A stretch of 64,000 bases of DNA from Planococcus halotolerans (GTDB lineage: Bacteria; Bacillota; Bacilli; Bacillales_A; Planococcaceae): NCBI RefSeq assembly GCF_003289955.1, contig NZ_QLZR01000002.1, forward strand, positions 186,001 to 250,000, in the 5' to 3' direction. The notes under the pieces were generated by a model. It made no database searches. It was not told where the DNA came from and was given only the letters and a program-made list of their open reading frames with translations. Shown here piece after piece: positions 37,047 to 47,217 of the stretch (its first letter is position 1; every line of letters begins with the position of its first letter). A program made the position numbers and the translations under genes.

Positions 37047-38291
37047 TTAATTTCCATATTCTTTTATATTAATTCCTGCCGGGACTGGCAACGGAGCGGT
37101 GAAATCGAAGTTGCCCCAATTTTCGTCAGCCGTATTTTCAAGCATCAGCTCTTTGCCAAACGAATCAGCGGCAAGAACCATTCCTTCTATCATATTAATA
37201 GCTTCCTGATAACCATAGGAATCAAAATCGGCCGGCTCGTTAAACTCCACGGTAACCATTTGATCCGTTTCTGAAACGGAATATTCAACACCGGCTGGGA
37301 TGACAGTTGAGTAAAGGTCGTTTGGTGTTGACTTCATCGCCTCTAATGCCTCTGCAGCACTTTCATGCGGCATATTGAAACCCGGTACAAGATAGCTGGA
37401 GCCGTTTGCATTGTCGTAGGTATAATAAGCAAGATTCAGGTTGCCTGGTTCCAAAGGTTCTACTGGTCCCACTTGATCAAAGTCGGCAGCTTTCCCTGCC
37501 TCATCGACAACCGCAATTCCTTCCGCATCCTTGAACGTTGCTGCGAGTGAATTGAAATAGACCGTCATCGAAGCAGACGCCAGATCGTAATTGTGGTTTT
37601 CCGGCAATCTATGCACTAATCCTTCTGCTGTCTTTTCGATGGTGCCTGCATAAGGATGGTATTCATCAAACCCTAATGCTTCCTCATCAATTTCAGGCGC
37701 ATAGCGATTGTAGAGATCGACAGCATCCACTTCGAGGGTTCCGAAGTCTTCCAGCAGCCGGTCATGCCAAACAACGAAAGATACCGGGACTACAATCGCG
37801 TTCTCGGTAAGCCCTACTGTAAAAAGGGACATGCCATCAAGTTGATCTTCATATAATGAATTCTCGGCCATTTCAACGTTATTTTCCGTGGCACTGAAAG
37901 CATCTGAGCCTTCTCCGGCATCCTCGGCTTCAGATGATTCCGTTGCTGCCGATTCGGATTCAGATTCACCGCCGCCGTTATCTTCTACAGCAGCTGAACC
38001 CGCATCTCCGCTTTCTGTTGTGCTTTCTTCCGCGCCTTCGCCTTCTGATCCGCTCATATCATAAGCACTCTCGTTGCTGCTTTGGCCGAGCATGGAAGCC
38101 AGCAGAACGCCAAATGTGATAAATGCCAAAGCCGCAACCAGATAAGGGATCCAATGTTTCGACTTCTTCTGCGGTTTTTGTGTTTTTTGAAGCCGTTTAT
38201 ATACTTCTTCTTTCGGTCGTTCATCTTTAATAGTGGGGAAATCCTTTAACAAACTTTCGATGTTTTCATCATCCCATTTGTTATTCGGCAT
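37047..38291 (-). CDS. rsiX: Anti-sigma X factor RsiX
   Basis: A 414-residue single-pass membrane protein. The cytoplasmic 1-45 part would bind SigX. A helix lies at about 46-66. Then comes a Ser/Glu/Ala/Gly-rich linker of about 65 residues, and a C-terminal extracellular domain with GerMN-like features (MTVYFNSLAATF...EGIAVVDEAG). It overlaps the sigX end by 11 bases, the usual sigma/anti-sigma coupling. The acidic linker is longer than I expect for the family, but I cannot align it here. Confidence 0.85.
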   Translation of the reverse strand: MPNNKWDDENIESLLKDFPTIKDERPKEEVYKRLQKTQKPQKKSKHWIPYLVAALAFITFGVLLASMLGQSSNESAYDMSGSEGEGAEESTTESGDAGSAAVEDNGGGESESESAATESSEAEDAGEGSDAFSATENNVEMAENSLYEDQLDGMSLFTVGLTENAIVVPVSFVVWHDRLLEDFGTLEVDAVDLYNRYAPEIDEEALGFDEYHPYAGTIEKTAEGLVHRLPENHNYDLASASMTVYFNSLAATFKDAEGIAVVDEAGKAADFDQVGPVEPLEPGNLNLAYYTYDNANGSSYLVPGFNMPHESAAEALEAMKSTPNDLYSTVIPAGVEYSVSETDQMVTVEFNEPADFDSYGYQEAINMIEGMVLAADSFGKELMLENTADENWGNFDFTAPLPVPAGINIKEYGN

Positions 38292-38814
38292 TTTGTAATC
38301 CCCCTTCCTTTGCGGTTAATTTTTGGCGCAGGGATTTGATGGCCCGGTGCTGGGTCGTTTTGACTTTTCCTTCTGACCATCCGAGGATTTCAGCAGTTTC
38401 AGCAATGGACAAATCCTGGAAGAAGCGCATGATGACGACCATCTTCTGGTCGCCTGTGCAAGTATCCAACGCTTTATATAATGAGAGCTTGTCTTCATTC
38501 AATAAAGATATTTCTTCCGGCAAGCGCTCAGAAGAGGTCAATTGCTGCGTTTCCCAATCGAAATGCTCCATCGAATGCTTCTGTCTGACCGAAGCTTTAC
38601 GGAAATGGTCAATGGCTACATTTTTAGCAATGGAAAAAAGCCATGTCTTTTCGGTGCTTTTTCCTTCAAACCGGTCGTAGGCCCGGAATACCCGAATATA
38701 CACTTCATGCATCAGGTCTTCCGCGATATGGCGATTCTTGACCAAGTAAATCAGGAACTGAAAAACGTCCTGGTGATACTGGTCATAAAGCCTGTGGAAA
38801 ACGGAGTCATTCAT
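38281..38814 (-). CDS. sigX: ECF RNA polymerase sigma factor SigX
   Basis: A 177-residue extracytoplasmic-function sigma factor that in B. subtilis controls cell-surface charge genes. Region 2 (about 5-80) has LVKNRHIAEDLMHEVYIRVF and TWLFSIAKNVAIDHFRK. Region 4 (about 110-165) has MVVIMRFFQDLSIAETAEILGWSEGKVKTTQHRA, here in adjoining parts. It lies directly after resE as in B. subtilis, with rsiX next and its own sigma-X-type promoter upstream. Confidence 0.93.
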   Translation of the reverse strand: MNDSVFHRLYDQYHQDVFQFLIYLVKNRHIAEDLMHEVYIRVFRAYDRFEGKSTEKTWLFSIAKNVAIDHFRKASVRQKHSMEHFDWETQQLTSSERLPEEISLLNEDKLSLYKALDTCTGDQKMVVIMRFFQDLSIAETAEILGWSEGKVKTTQHRAIKSLRQKLTAKEGGLQNAE

Positions 38815-38836
38815 GTACTCCCCCCGTTCTTAGAAT

Positions 38837-38864
38837 TAGTCGTTTTATGTCGAATAAGGTTACA
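38837..38864 (-). promoter_or_regulatory. Autoregulatory sigma-X-type promoter of sigX
   Basis: Minus strand TGTAAC (38864-38859), 16 bases, then CGACTA (38842-38837). This fits the ECF sigma-X consensus (TGTAAC, 16-17, CGAC). The -35 box overlaps the resE stop codon. Confidence 0.75.
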
Positions 38865-40641
38865 TCTTTTTTAATGGCAGCAGGAAATAGAAAGAAGTTC
38901 CTTTTCCAAATTCACTCTCAACGTCGATTACGCCGTCATGAGCCTTGACAATATTGCTGGCAATCGCCAGTCCGAGTCCTGTACCGCCTTTGCCGAGCGT
39001 CCGTGCTTTGTCCGCTTTATAGAAACGTTCGAAAACAAAGGCTTTATCTTCATCAGAAATGCCCGATCCCGTATCATTTACGGATATTTTGGCGAAATTG
39101 TTCTGTTGCTGGGCTCTGACGATGACTTTGCCGCCTCCCGGCGTATGACGCAATGCGTTATCTATCAGATTGGTCATCACCTGTTCGATTCTGTCTTCAT
39201 CAAGTTCAGCAGCTGTCCAATCGTCCATTTCCGTTTCAAATGACAAATCGACACCAGCTTCCTTGGCAGCCTGGGTGAATTTCAGCGTCATGCGCTCAAT
39301 CACACTATTAAGTTGGACGACATCTTTATAAAGCCTCATCTGACCGGATTCCAACCTTGCCAAATTCAGCAAATCTGTTACAAGGCGTCCCATGCGCTGG
39401 GATTCTTCGTAGATAATTTTGGTCATTTCACGGCGTTCATCTTCACTTGCCCCCACATCATCCATTAATGCTTCACTGTATCCTTGCAGCATAGCGATTG
39501 GCGTGCGAAGTTCATGGGATACATTGGCAATAAAATCTTCACGCAATTTTTCAAGTTTATGCTGTTCGGTCATATTATGAAGCACTGCTACAGCACCCCG
39601 GATCGATTCTCCACTATATAAAGGACTAAAGGAAATCGCATAATACGCCCCTTCAATTTCAAGCTCTTCTTCAATTTCCTCTTCAAAATGCAGGACATGG
39701 TCGAGCATATGCAACAACTCGACCGGCAATGGCTTACCTTCCGGTATCGTCTTTTTCAATCCCCAGTACTCAATTAATTTTTCGGCTGGAGGATTGCTGA
39801 GCAGAACGGTCTTGTCCTGATTAAACGTGATGACCGCATCTGCCATGGACGTGAGGATACTGGATAACTGCTCTTTTTCCTGGCTGATCACTTCCAGATG
39901 ATGTTTCAATTGGCTTCCCATCTGATTAAATGCGGTTGCCAACTGGCCGATTTCATCTTTCGATGTTGATCTGACCCTCGTGTCAAAATTCCCTTTTGCC
40001 AGCTCAAACGCGCCTTCACGCATTTTGCGGAGCGGAGATGTAATGCGGGAAGAAAGGAAAAATGCAAAAAAAGTTGTAAGCAGCAGAGCGATAAAAGCTG
40101 ACAGAAAAACGATATTCGTTGTTCTTTCTGCAGTCCGGTCCATAACTTCCAAAGACTGATAGATGAAGACAGTTCCGTGCATTTCTTCGCCTGTCTGTAA
40201 CGGACTGGCCAGAACAATATAAGATTCCATTCTGTCTTCATCAGTTAAAGCAGGCATCAGCATTTCTTTCATCACTGTTTCATCGCTTTCAAAAACCTTT
40301 TGGAATGCTGGTTCGTTCAAGATGCGTTCCCGAATTTCTTCGCCGTTCATGCCATCATGCAAATAATAAGTGCTTTCATAGGGAACTTCGGCAATCACTG
40401 CATTTGTTTCAGGCCCCAATATATCATCGATGATATTCAGGGATATTTCCAGATTGCCATGTTCATTGAAAATACGTGCAATTGTCGCCGCTTCCTTATT
40501 GAGGGTTTCTTCGACTGTTTCGCTATGATAGTTGCCGAGGAACTCCAATAGGAGAACAGTAACAATAAAAAGGACAAAGGAAACGAGAAGCAGTATGGTG
40601 ATCCACAGCTTCCCGACTACACTATTCCATATTCTATTCAT
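38860..40641 (-). CDS. resE: Sensor histidine kinase ResE
   Basis: Membrane sensor of oxygen and nitric oxide signals, 593 residues. Two helices (about 12-32, 178-200) bracket a 140-residue outside loop. HAMP (about 200-250), PAS-like (about 255-350) and kinase parts follow. The kinase has the H-box NVSHELRTPIAML, the N-box LIDNALRHTPGGG, DTGSGI, FYKADKAR and GTGLGLAI. It overlaps resD by 8 bases. Confidence 0.95.
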   Translation of the reverse strand: MNRIWNSVVGKLWITILLLVSFVLFIVTVLLLEFLGNYHSETVEETLNKEAATIARIFNEHGNLEISLNIIDDILGPETNAVIAEVPYESTYYLHDGMNGEEIRERILNEPAFQKVFESDETVMKEMLMPALTDEDRMESYIVLASPLQTGEEMHGTVFIYQSLEVMDRTAERTTNIVFLSAFIALLLTTFFAFFLSSRITSPLRKMREGAFELAKGNFDTRVRSTSKDEIGQLATAFNQMGSQLKHHLEVISQEKEQLSSILTSMADAVITFNQDKTVLLSNPPAEKLIEYWGLKKTIPEGKPLPVELLHMLDHVLHFEEEIEEELEIEGAYYAISFSPLYSGESIRGAVAVLHNMTEQHKLEKLREDFIANVSHELRTPIAMLQGYSEALMDDVGASEDERREMTKIIYEESQRMGRLVTDLLNLARLESGQMRLYKDVVQLNSVIERMTLKFTQAAKEAGVDLSFETEMDDWTAAELDEDRIEQVMTNLIDNALRHTPGGGKVIVRAQQQNNFAKISVNDTGSGISDEDKAFVFERFYKADKARTLGKGGTGLGLAIASNIVKAHDGVIDVESEFGKGTSFYFLLPLKKM

Positions 40642-41350
40642 TGCCTACCTCGAATTTATAACCTACTCCCCAAACAGTAACAATCATTTTGGCAGCAGAT
40701 TCAGAAACCCGGTTCAATTTTTCACGCAATCGTTTTACATGGGTATCGACTGTACGCAAATCGCCGAAGAAATCATAATGCCAGACTTCTTTTAGCAGAT
40801 GTTCGCGGTCGAAAACCTTATCCGGTGCTTTTGCAAGGAAATAAAGCAATTCATACTCTTTCGGAGTCAGGTTCACTTCTGTACCATCAGCTGTGACACG
40901 GTGTGCATCATGGTCAATCGTCAAATGCGGGAAAACGACAAGATCTTTCGATACGGTCGAATTGGCTGACGGAGAATAAGCTGATGAACGCCGAAGAATC
41001 GCTTTTACACGCAATACAACTTCCCGCGGACTGAACGGTTTGACGATGTAATCATCTGCTCCGGATTCAAAGCCTTCGACGCGGTTCGCCTCTTCGCCTT
41101 TGGCGGTCAGCATGATAATCGGCGTCATTTTCGTTTCACGCAACTCGGTTGCAACTTCGATACCGTCTTTTTCCGGCATCATCAGGTCCAGCAGAATGCA
41201 ATGGTAATCTTTTTCGTTTGCCATCTCGAGGGCCTGGACACCGTTTTCCGCTTCTTCGACAAGATATCCTTCACGCTCAAGGTACATTTTCAATAATCTG
41301 CGGATCCTTTCTTCATCATCGACAACCAAAATTGTAATTTCCTCAGACAT
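40634..41350 (-). CDS. resD: Response regulator ResD
   Basis: OmpR-type regulator that activates genes for anaerobic respiration and cytochrome biogenesis. The 238 residues have a receiver domain with VVDDEERI, the phospho-acceptor Asp in LLDLMMPEKDG (about residue 57), TAKGEE and KPFSPRE, and a winged-helix output domain (about 135-232, with LTPKEYELLYFLA and VDTHVKRLREKL). A terminator upstream separates it from resC, so resDE has its own promoter. Confidence 0.96.
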   Translation of the reverse strand: MSEEITILVVDDEERIRRLLKMYLEREGYLVEEAENGVQALEMANEKDYHCILLDLMMPEKDGIEVATELRETKMTPIIMLTAKGEEANRVEGFESGADDYIVKPFSPREVVLRVKAILRRSSAYSPSANSTVSKDLVVFPHLTIDHDAHRVTADGTEVNLTPKEYELLYFLAKAPDKVFDREHLLKEVWHYDFFGDLRTVDTHVKRLREKLNRVSESAAKMIVTVWGVGYKFEVGNE

Positions 41351-41448
41351 CGTAATCCCTCCAACTTTCTTCTATTCTTACATTGTACCGATAACATTTC
41401 CAAAAATAAATAAAAATGGGTTTCCATATAATCAGCCAAATCTTATTG

Positions 41449-41492
41449 AAAAAGCGGACGGAGAAAATAATGCTTTTTCTCCGCCCGCTTTG
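41449..41492 (-). terminator. Terminator of resABC
   Basis: Minus strand AAAGCGGGCGGAGAAAA and ATTTTCTCCGTCCGCTTT stem with one mismatch pair and a T run, after the resC stop. Confidence 0.88.
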
Positions 41493-41530
41493 ATTTGATT
41501 CCTTAAAAATTTTATATTGTTCCAGACCTG

Positions 41531-42715
41531 TTATGCGTAAGAGTGCAGACCGGCAATAATCAGGTTGACCGCCACAAGGTTGAACATGATAATCGCAAAT
41601 CCGACTACACCAAGCCAAGCGGATTTTTCTCCATGCCAGCCTTTACCCAAACGAAGGTGCAGATAAGCAGCATAGAACAGCCAAGTGATGAGCGCCCATA
41701 CTTCTTTTGGATCCCAACCCCAGAAACGTGACCAAGCAATCTGCGCCCAGATCATGGCAAAGATCAATGCACCTAGCGTAAACAATGGGAAACCGATGAT
41801 TACAGCACGGTAATTGATTTCATCCATCAACTGCAGGCTGACGTTTTTGACGAACGGCTTGAAGATTGCCGCAATGCGTCTGCGTGCAACCAGTCGGATC
41901 AGCCAATACAGAATTGTTCCGACGAAGAACGACCATAGTACTGTCGTGATTTTGCTGGCATTAATGATTGCGGGGGTTTCAAAAAACGGCTCCATAGCAC
42001 CTTCAGTCAATGAAGTGTATTCATTCATCCCGACTAACGGCGGCATGTTATACGTAATGGAAGACTCATTGCCATCCTTATTGACGTAAGTGAAATCAGC
42101 CTGGTAACCCGTCAGTGAGAAATAGCTGCTGGCGATTACAAAGCCCATCACCACAACAAGTGAATACATAATTGCTTCAAGCCAGAAACGCTGTTTCGAC
42201 TTTTTGTTCATATCAACGACCTTCAAAAGATAGACCAGTCCTGCTCCTGCACTGATCGCAAGAATTCCTTCTGCAATTACGACGGTACTGACGTGAATTG
42301 CCAGCCAGTTTGTCTGCAAAGCAGGAATCAGAGGACTGACTTCGCTTGGGAACATACTGGCGAATGCAATGATCAATAATGCAACCGGAAGTACGATCAT
42401 ACCCAGAACCGGCGTCTTATAAAGCAGGTAAAGGACGATGAATCCACCCACTAATGTCATTCCGAAAGCTGTCGTGAATTCAAACATATTGCTGAGTGGT
42501 GCATGTCCGGTTGCTGCCCACCGGGTTATAAAATAACCAAGATGCGAGAGGAAACCGATTAAGGTGACGATGAAAGCAACTTTCCCCCAGCGGCCTTCGG
42601 ATTTAAATGATCCTTCCTTATTGCCTCTGACTGCTCCACCAAAAACAAATGTGGCAATCAAGTACGCTACAAAAGCAACGTACAATAAATTTGAACTTAA
42701 TTCCGCCATTGTCAT
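41531..42715 (-). CDS. resC: Cytochrome c biogenesis protein ResC (CcsA family)
   Basis: Part of the system II haem export and ligation complex. The 394 residues have about eight helices, the tryptophan-rich haem signature [17 protein letters not shown] near residue 325, and a conserved His in HLGYFITRW and AIHVSTVV. Its ATG overlaps the resB stop (ATGA). With ResB it attaches haem to apocytochromes such as QcrC. Confidence 0.95.
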   Translation of the reverse strand: MTMAELSSNLLYVAFVAYLIATFVFGGAVRGNKEGSFKSEGRWGKVAFIVTLIGFLSHLGYFITRWAATGHAPLSNMFEFTTAFGMTLVGGFIVLYLLYKTPVLGMIVLPVALLIIAFASMFPSEVSPLIPALQTNWLAIHVSTVVIAEGILAISAGAGLVYLLKVVDMNKKSKQRFWLEAIMYSLVVVMGFVIASSYFSLTGYQADFTYVNKDGNESSITYNMPPLVGMNEYTSLTEGAMEPFFETPAIINASKITTVLWSFFVGTILYWLIRLVARRRIAAIFKPFVKNVSLQLMDEINYRAVIIGFPLFTLGALIFAMIWAQIAWSRFWGWDPKEVWALITWLFYAAYLHLRLGKGWHGEKSAWLGVVGFAIIMFNLVAVNLIIAGLHSYA

Positions 42716-44388
42716 GATAATTCATCACCTTCCAGTTTCTGCTCTTTCTCCAGCTTTTCCTGCTTCTCAATTTCTTCCTGTTGGTCAATATAAGGCGGAA
42801 GTGATGCGAATTCGGAAACCTGATCCAGATCTTTCTTTAAACCATACCAGTTTTTATTGGTGTGGCCTGCTAATACAAGTCCGCCGTCCTCTTGTTTTTG
42901 AATCCAGAAACGGCGATGGTTGAAGTACATACCTTGTGCAACGCCTATCATAAAGATCAGGCCGCCAAGACCAAGAATCGGCAATGTACTGTCTTTACGG
43001 ATCGTCAAGCCCGATACATCGCGGGTTTCCGCATTCTGGAATGTTAACTTATACTGGTTTTCTCCCAGAGGTTCAATCGTATTTTGAATGACGATGAAGC
43101 TGACTTCCCCGTCGGGAGTTTCAGGTGTAAACATTCGCACAAGGAAACCGGGGTTATTCGGAATCGGTGTTTCTGTTTGAGGTTCACCATTTTCAAATCC
43201 TGAAAAGTCAGGATAATAGCCGAGCAGATCTACACGTGTGTCATTGCCCAAATCATAGGATTTCTCAGGGCTGACAAGGTCGATTGTGAGCGAACCAAGT
43301 GATTCCTCAGTTTCTTTATTCGTCAGATCAAATGTCATCGCTCTTAGTTCGTTTTGGCGGAAGTCCATCTGGTAAACTGCGTAGCCATCAAATTTTAAAG
43401 GCTGATTGACCCGAATCGCATGCTCTTCGACTTCTTCCAACTCGTCAGTAGCTCCTGGCAGACTTTCTTCCGGTGTCTGGTAGAGGACGATGTCGGTCTG
43501 ATAATTTTTGGCTACGGTTCCTACTCGATCGATTGCTTCTTCAAATTTCGCATCTTCACCTTCACCTGTGTAGGTTTCCATTGTGAAGTTTTTGTTTTCA
43601 AGGAAGTACCCCGGTGCATCAGGAATCGCCCGCGTTTCACCTTCACGTATCCAAAGTGTTTCGTCCACATAGAATCCAGGCATCATGCGCAGCATAACAC
43701 CAAACAGGAAAATGATGAGGCCTATGTGATTGACGTAAGGGCCCCATCGTGAGAAACGGCCTTTTTCAGCGAGAAGGCCATTCTTATCCAGTGTAACCTT
43801 ATATTTCAAATCCTTCAGCTTTTCTTCCGCTTTTTGCATCGAATCCTCAGGTGCAGGACCTTCAGCATAAATGCGCTGTTTGTTCATAAAGCTGGGGTGG
43901 CGCAAAACCCGTTGGTTTTTTAATGAACGGTATAAAGGCACAAATCGGTCCAGACTGGCCACAATAAGAGAAATGGCCAGCATGCCTACTAAAAGGATGA
44001 ACCAGGCAGAACTGTACAAATCATGGAAACCGAGGAAATGATAAATTTTACCGATTTCACCGTAAACGTCTGCATAATACGCTTTAATAGTGGCATCATT
44101 TCTGACTGGAACATTAACATATTGAGCTTGCGGAAGTATCGTACCGATTGCTGCTGCAATCAGCAGGATTACGATAATAGAGACTCCGACTTTAACACTC
44201 GAAAAGAAATTCCAGATTTTGTCTATAATTGATTTATTATAAGTTTGAGATCGACGGGCAGTTCCTTCATAACGCATGTCCGCCAATTTCTTATTTTGTT
44301 CTTCTTCTGTCAAAGAACGTCCGCAGGATTCGCATAATATTGTCCCCGGCGGATTGACATGGCCACATTTACATTGCATTTTTCCCAT
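42712..44388 (-). CDS. resB: Cytochrome c biogenesis protein ResB
   Basis: Partner of ResC, 558 residues. The N-terminus is a zinc ribbon ([18 protein letters not shown]). Three helices follow (about 68-88, 125-145, 213-232), then a large outside domain and a fourth helix near 465-485. The C-terminal 40 residues are a charged coil rich in Glu, Lys and Gln. It lies 12 bases after resA. Confidence 0.95.
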   Translation of the reverse strand: MGKMQCKCGHVNPPGTILCESCGRSLTEEEQNKKLADMRYEGTARRSQTYNKSIIDKIWNFFSSVKVGVSIIVILLIAAAIGTILPQAQYVNVPVRNDATIKAYYADVYGEIGKIYHFLGFHDLYSSAWFILLVGMLAISLIVASLDRFVPLYRSLKNQRVLRHPSFMNKQRIYAEGPAPEDSMQKAEEKLKDLKYKVTLDKNGLLAEKGRFSRWGPYVNHIGLIIFLFGVMLRMMPGFYVDETLWIREGETRAIPDAPGYFLENKNFTMETYTGEGEDAKFEEAIDRVGTVAKNYQTDIVLYQTPEESLPGATDELEEVEEHAIRVNQPLKFDGYAVYQMDFRQNELRAMTFDLTNKETEESLGSLTIDLVSPEKSYDLGNDTRVDLLGYYPDFSGFENGEPQTETPIPNNPGFLVRMFTPETPDGEVSFIVIQNTIEPLGENQYKLTFQNAETRDVSGLTIRKDSTLPILGLGGLIFMIGVAQGMYFNHRRFWIQKQEDGGLVLAGHTNKNWYGLKKDLDQVSEFASLPPYIDQQEEIEKQEKLEKEQKLEGDELS

Positions 44389-44400
44389 CCCAAAAACTCC

Positions 44401-44961
44401 TTATTGAGGTTTGATTTCTTCCATGAAGCCTTTTATATCCTGTTCCGACATTTCACCGGTGACTATCCTCTGGATGTCGCCTTCCGGATTGACCAACACG
44501 GTTGTCGGCAACGGACGGATATTGTAAGCCGTCATAACCGACTTTGATCTGTCTATCGCTATTGGAAAGGATAAATCAAAACGGTCAGCGAATGACTGCA
44601 CTTCGAAATCAGATTGGGCGATATTTACTGCAAGTATATGGACGCCTTGTTCTTCATACTCTTTATATTGTCTGTCCATAGCCGGCATTTCCTTGACACA
44701 AGGTTCACACCAAGTGCCCCAGAAGTTCAGAAATACTCCTTCGCCTTTGTAATCGGAAAGTTTATGGCGGTTGCCCTCCATGTCTTCCAAAGCAAAGTCA
44801 GGCGCCTTATCGCCTACTTTAAGCACTTCCACATCATCAGCTGTTACGCTGTTATAGATGGTGTATCCGATTGCCAGCACAAGCATAGATAATATAGCTA
44901 AACGCATAAAAGCGCGATTTCTTTTTCGATTCGTTTTTTTTGCTTTTTTGTCTTCTGCCAT
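44401..44961 (-). CDS. resA: Thiol-disulfide oxidoreductase ResA
   Basis: Membrane-anchored, outward-facing thioredoxin-like protein of 186 residues that reduces the CXXCH cysteines of apocytochrome c. One helix (about 20-40) is followed by the redox motif WGTWCEPCVKEMP and the cis-proline PLPTTVLV. The ATG at 44961 is preceded by GGAGGAGG; the frame opens eight codons earlier without a better site. First gene of resABC. Confidence 0.95.
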   Translation of the reverse strand: MAEDKKAKKTNRKRNRAFMRLAILSMLVLAIGYTIYNSVTADDVEVLKVGDKAPDFALEDMEGNRHKLSDYKGEGVFLNFWGTWCEPCVKEMPAMDRQYKEYEEQGVHILAVNIAQSDFEVQSFADRFDLSFPIAIDRSKSVMTAYNIRPLPTTVLVNPEGDIQRIVTGEMSEQDIKGFMEEIKPQ

Positions 44962-45050
44962 GCTTTTTTCCTCCTCCGAGGTCATTGATGAACCAATTAT
45001 AGCAAAGTTTCATAGGCAAAAAACCTGGAGTTTTGAAGGGTTTGTGAACG

Positions 45051-45782
45051 TTAATGCCTCTTTCCGGTTTCAGCCATCACCCGCAGCAATTTCACTTCAT
45101 GGGCGGTTAACTGGCGTGATTCACCGGCATTCAAACCGTGCAAAGTAAGGAAGCCGAACTGTTCGCGGCTCAGTTTTTGGACTGGGTAGCCGATTGCTTC
45201 GAACATCCTTCTGACCTGCCGGTTCCGTCCTTCGTGGATTGTTATCTGAACGATTCCCTTACCTTGTTTCTTATCACCGGACAGAAGTTTGACTTTCGCC
45301 GGTGCTGTCATACCATCTTCAAGCTTAATCCCGCGTTCAAGTTTCTGAAGGTCCTCCTTGGCCGGAATTCCTTTTAACCGTGCTACATAAGTTTTGTCGA
45401 TTTCATATTTCGGATGTGTGAGGATATTCGCGAATTCACCGTCGTTCGTCATGATCAGCAATCCTGAAGTATCATAATCCAATCTTCCGACCGGATAGAT
45501 GCGCTTATCGACATCATCGAAAAAGTCAGTTACCACTTTCCGGTTTTTGTCATCAGTCACCGCAGAGATAACACCGCGGGGTTTGTATAATAAATAATAT
45601 ACTTTCTGTTCTTTTTCCAGTTGAACGCCTTCAACTTCAATAGTATCGGATGAAGAAACTTTAGTACCCAATTCCTTTACCACTTTACCGTTCACACGTA
45701 CTTTGCCATCCAAAATCATCTGTTCCGCTTTACGTCTTGAAGCGACGCCGGCATGTGCCAGCATTTTCTGCAATCGTTCCAT
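45051..45782 (-). CDS. rluB: 23S rRNA pseudouridine synthase RluB
   Basis: Makes pseudouridine in 23S rRNA helix 89/90. The 243 residues have an N-terminal S4 RNA-binding domain (RLQKMLAHAGVASRRKAEQMI) and the catalytic block GRLDYDTSGLLIMTNDGEF with the active-site Asp. HEGRNRQVRRM is the RNA-contact motif. In B. subtilis dacB, spmA and spmB lie between scpB and rluB; here the gap is about 30 bases. Confidence 0.95.
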   Translation of the reverse strand: MERLQKMLAHAGVASRRKAEQMILDGKVRVNGKVVKELGTKVSSSDTIEVEGVQLEKEQKVYYLLYKPRGVISAVTDDKNRKVVTDFFDDVDKRIYPVGRLDYDTSGLLIMTNDGEFANILTHPKYEIDKTYVARLKGIPAKEDLQKLERGIKLEDGMTAPAKVKLLSGDKKQGKGIVQITIHEGRNRQVRRMFEAIGYPVQKLSREQFGFLTLHGLNAGESRQLTAHEVKLLRVMAETGKRH

Positions 45783-45813
45783 AAACTCACCCCGTCTAAT
45801 TTAATCTTCTCTT

Positions 45814-46407
45814 TTATACTTTTGCTTCTTCTTTGAAAGCTTCCTGAAACTTGGTCATGAAAAGATCTGTGTCGCCGTCCTGGTCGCCTTCCGCTTCTTC
45901 CGGAAGCGCAGGCAATTCATCCAGATTTTTCAGTCCGAAATAGTTTAAAAACTCACTGGTCGTGCCGTACAGGATAGCTCTGCCTGTTCCCTCAGCTCTT
46001 CCCACTTCCTGGATAAGCGCTTTGCCGGCCAGTGTGTGAAGCGCTTTTTCGCTTTTTACGCCTCTAAGATCTTCAATTTCAACTCTTGTGATTGGTTGTT
46101 TATACGCAATGATGGCTAGAACTTCCAATGATGCTTGCGACAGCGATTGAACAGTAGGGTTTTCAACAAGCCGCTGAATCGTGTCAGCAACTTCTTTTTT
46201 CGTTACCAATTGATAAACTCCAGCCAATTCTTTTATCGTAATGCCTGAGGTCTCGGTTTCTTCATATCTTTTGGCCATAACAGCAATTTCATCTTTGATA
46301 TCTTTTTCTTCGGCTTCTGTTAAAAATTCCAGCTGTTTCATCGATAATCCGTCGTCCCCTGCAACAAACAGCAATGCTTCTATTTTACTCGAAAGATGCG
46401 TCATCAT
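45814..46407 (-). CDS. scpB: Segregation and condensation protein B
   Basis: Winged-helix partner of SMC and ScpA in chromosome condensation, 197 residues. Two winged-helix domains are visible (about 1-80 and 90-165), with LSQASLEVLAIIAYKQPITRVEIE, here in two parts, and RGVKSEKALHTL. It overlaps the end of scpA by about 20 bases. The acidic C-terminal tail is typical. Confidence 0.95.
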   Translation of the reverse strand: MMTHLSSKIEALLFVAGDDGLSMKQLEFLTEAEEKDIKDEIAVMAKRYEETETSGITIKELAGVYQLVTKKEVADTIQRLVENPTVQSLSQASLEVLAIIAYKQPITRVEIEDLRGVKSEKALHTLAGKALIQEVGRAEGTGRAILYGTTSEFLNYFGLKNLDELPALPEEAEGDQDGDTDLFMTKFQEAFKEEAKV

Positions 46408-47158
46408 AATCCCACGTTTCCTTTCTAAGCTCGACCATCAGATCGGTGAAATTTTTTTCCTGATCGACCGCCACAACTTGCCGTTTCATAAGCTCCAGCA
46501 GCGACAGGAATGATACCACCATCACAGTCTTATCATCGGAAGGAAATAGTTCAGTGAACGCCGTCCTGCCTTTCGCAGCTTTTAAAGTATCGACAATGGA
46601 GACCATCTGGTCTTTAATGGAAATTTCCTGACGGGCAATCCTTGCTGACAGCGGAGCTTTCAGTTTCTTTCTCCTCATCAGTTTTTGGAATGCTGCCAGC
46701 ATATCGTATGGATTCACTTCAAGGTCGATGTTTTCGAATGGAGCCAAAGTCTGATACTCCGACAAGTCCATCGGCGGTTTAGTGAAAATCGCTGCCCGAT
46801 TAGCTTCCAGTTCCTTTAGCTGCCCAGACGCTTCTTTGAATTTCCTGTACTCGATAAGGCGTGAGACAAGCTCATCTCTTGGATCCTGCTCTTCAAACTC
46901 ATAATCAGGATCTTCAAGGTCACCCTGGTGCACCGGCAGCAGGGTTTTACTTTTAATCGCCAGCAAAGTTGCCGCAAAAACAAGGTACTCACTTGCTTCA
47001 TTTAACTCAAGGACTTGCATTGCGCGAATATGCTCCATATACTGAGTAGTGATTTGTGAAACCGGAATATCGTATATATCAATTTCCAAACGGTGTATTA
47101 AATGCAATAATAAATCCAGAGGCCCTTCAAAAGCCTCAATCTTTACTTCATAGGACAT
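46385..47158 (-). CDS. scpA: Segregation and condensation protein A
   Basis: Kleisin that bridges the SMC dimer, 257 residues. The N-terminal SMC-neck domain has YEVKIEAFEGPLDLLLHLI and YDIPVSQIT; the C-terminal winged helix ends the protein. The ATG at 47158 lies 8 bases after AGGTGG and fits homologues; the open frame reaches 47191. It is divergent from ypuF. Confidence 0.95.
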   Translation of the reverse strand: MSYEVKIEAFEGPLDLLLHLIHRLEIDIYDIPVSQITTQYMEHIRAMQVLELNEASEYLVFAATLLAIKSKTLLPVHQGDLEDPDYEFEEQDPRDELVSRLIEYRKFKEASGQLKELEANRAAIFTKPPMDLSEYQTLAPFENIDLEVNPYDMLAAFQKLMRRKKLKAPLSARIARQEISIKDQMVSIVDTLKAAKGRTAFTELFPSDDKTVMVVSFLSLLELMKRQVVAVDQEKNFTDLMVELRKETWDYDDASFE

Positions 47159-47217
47159 CCTGCCAACCACCTGACTGTTAAAGATACTCAATATATTATA
47201 GTAGAAAGGGGATCAAA

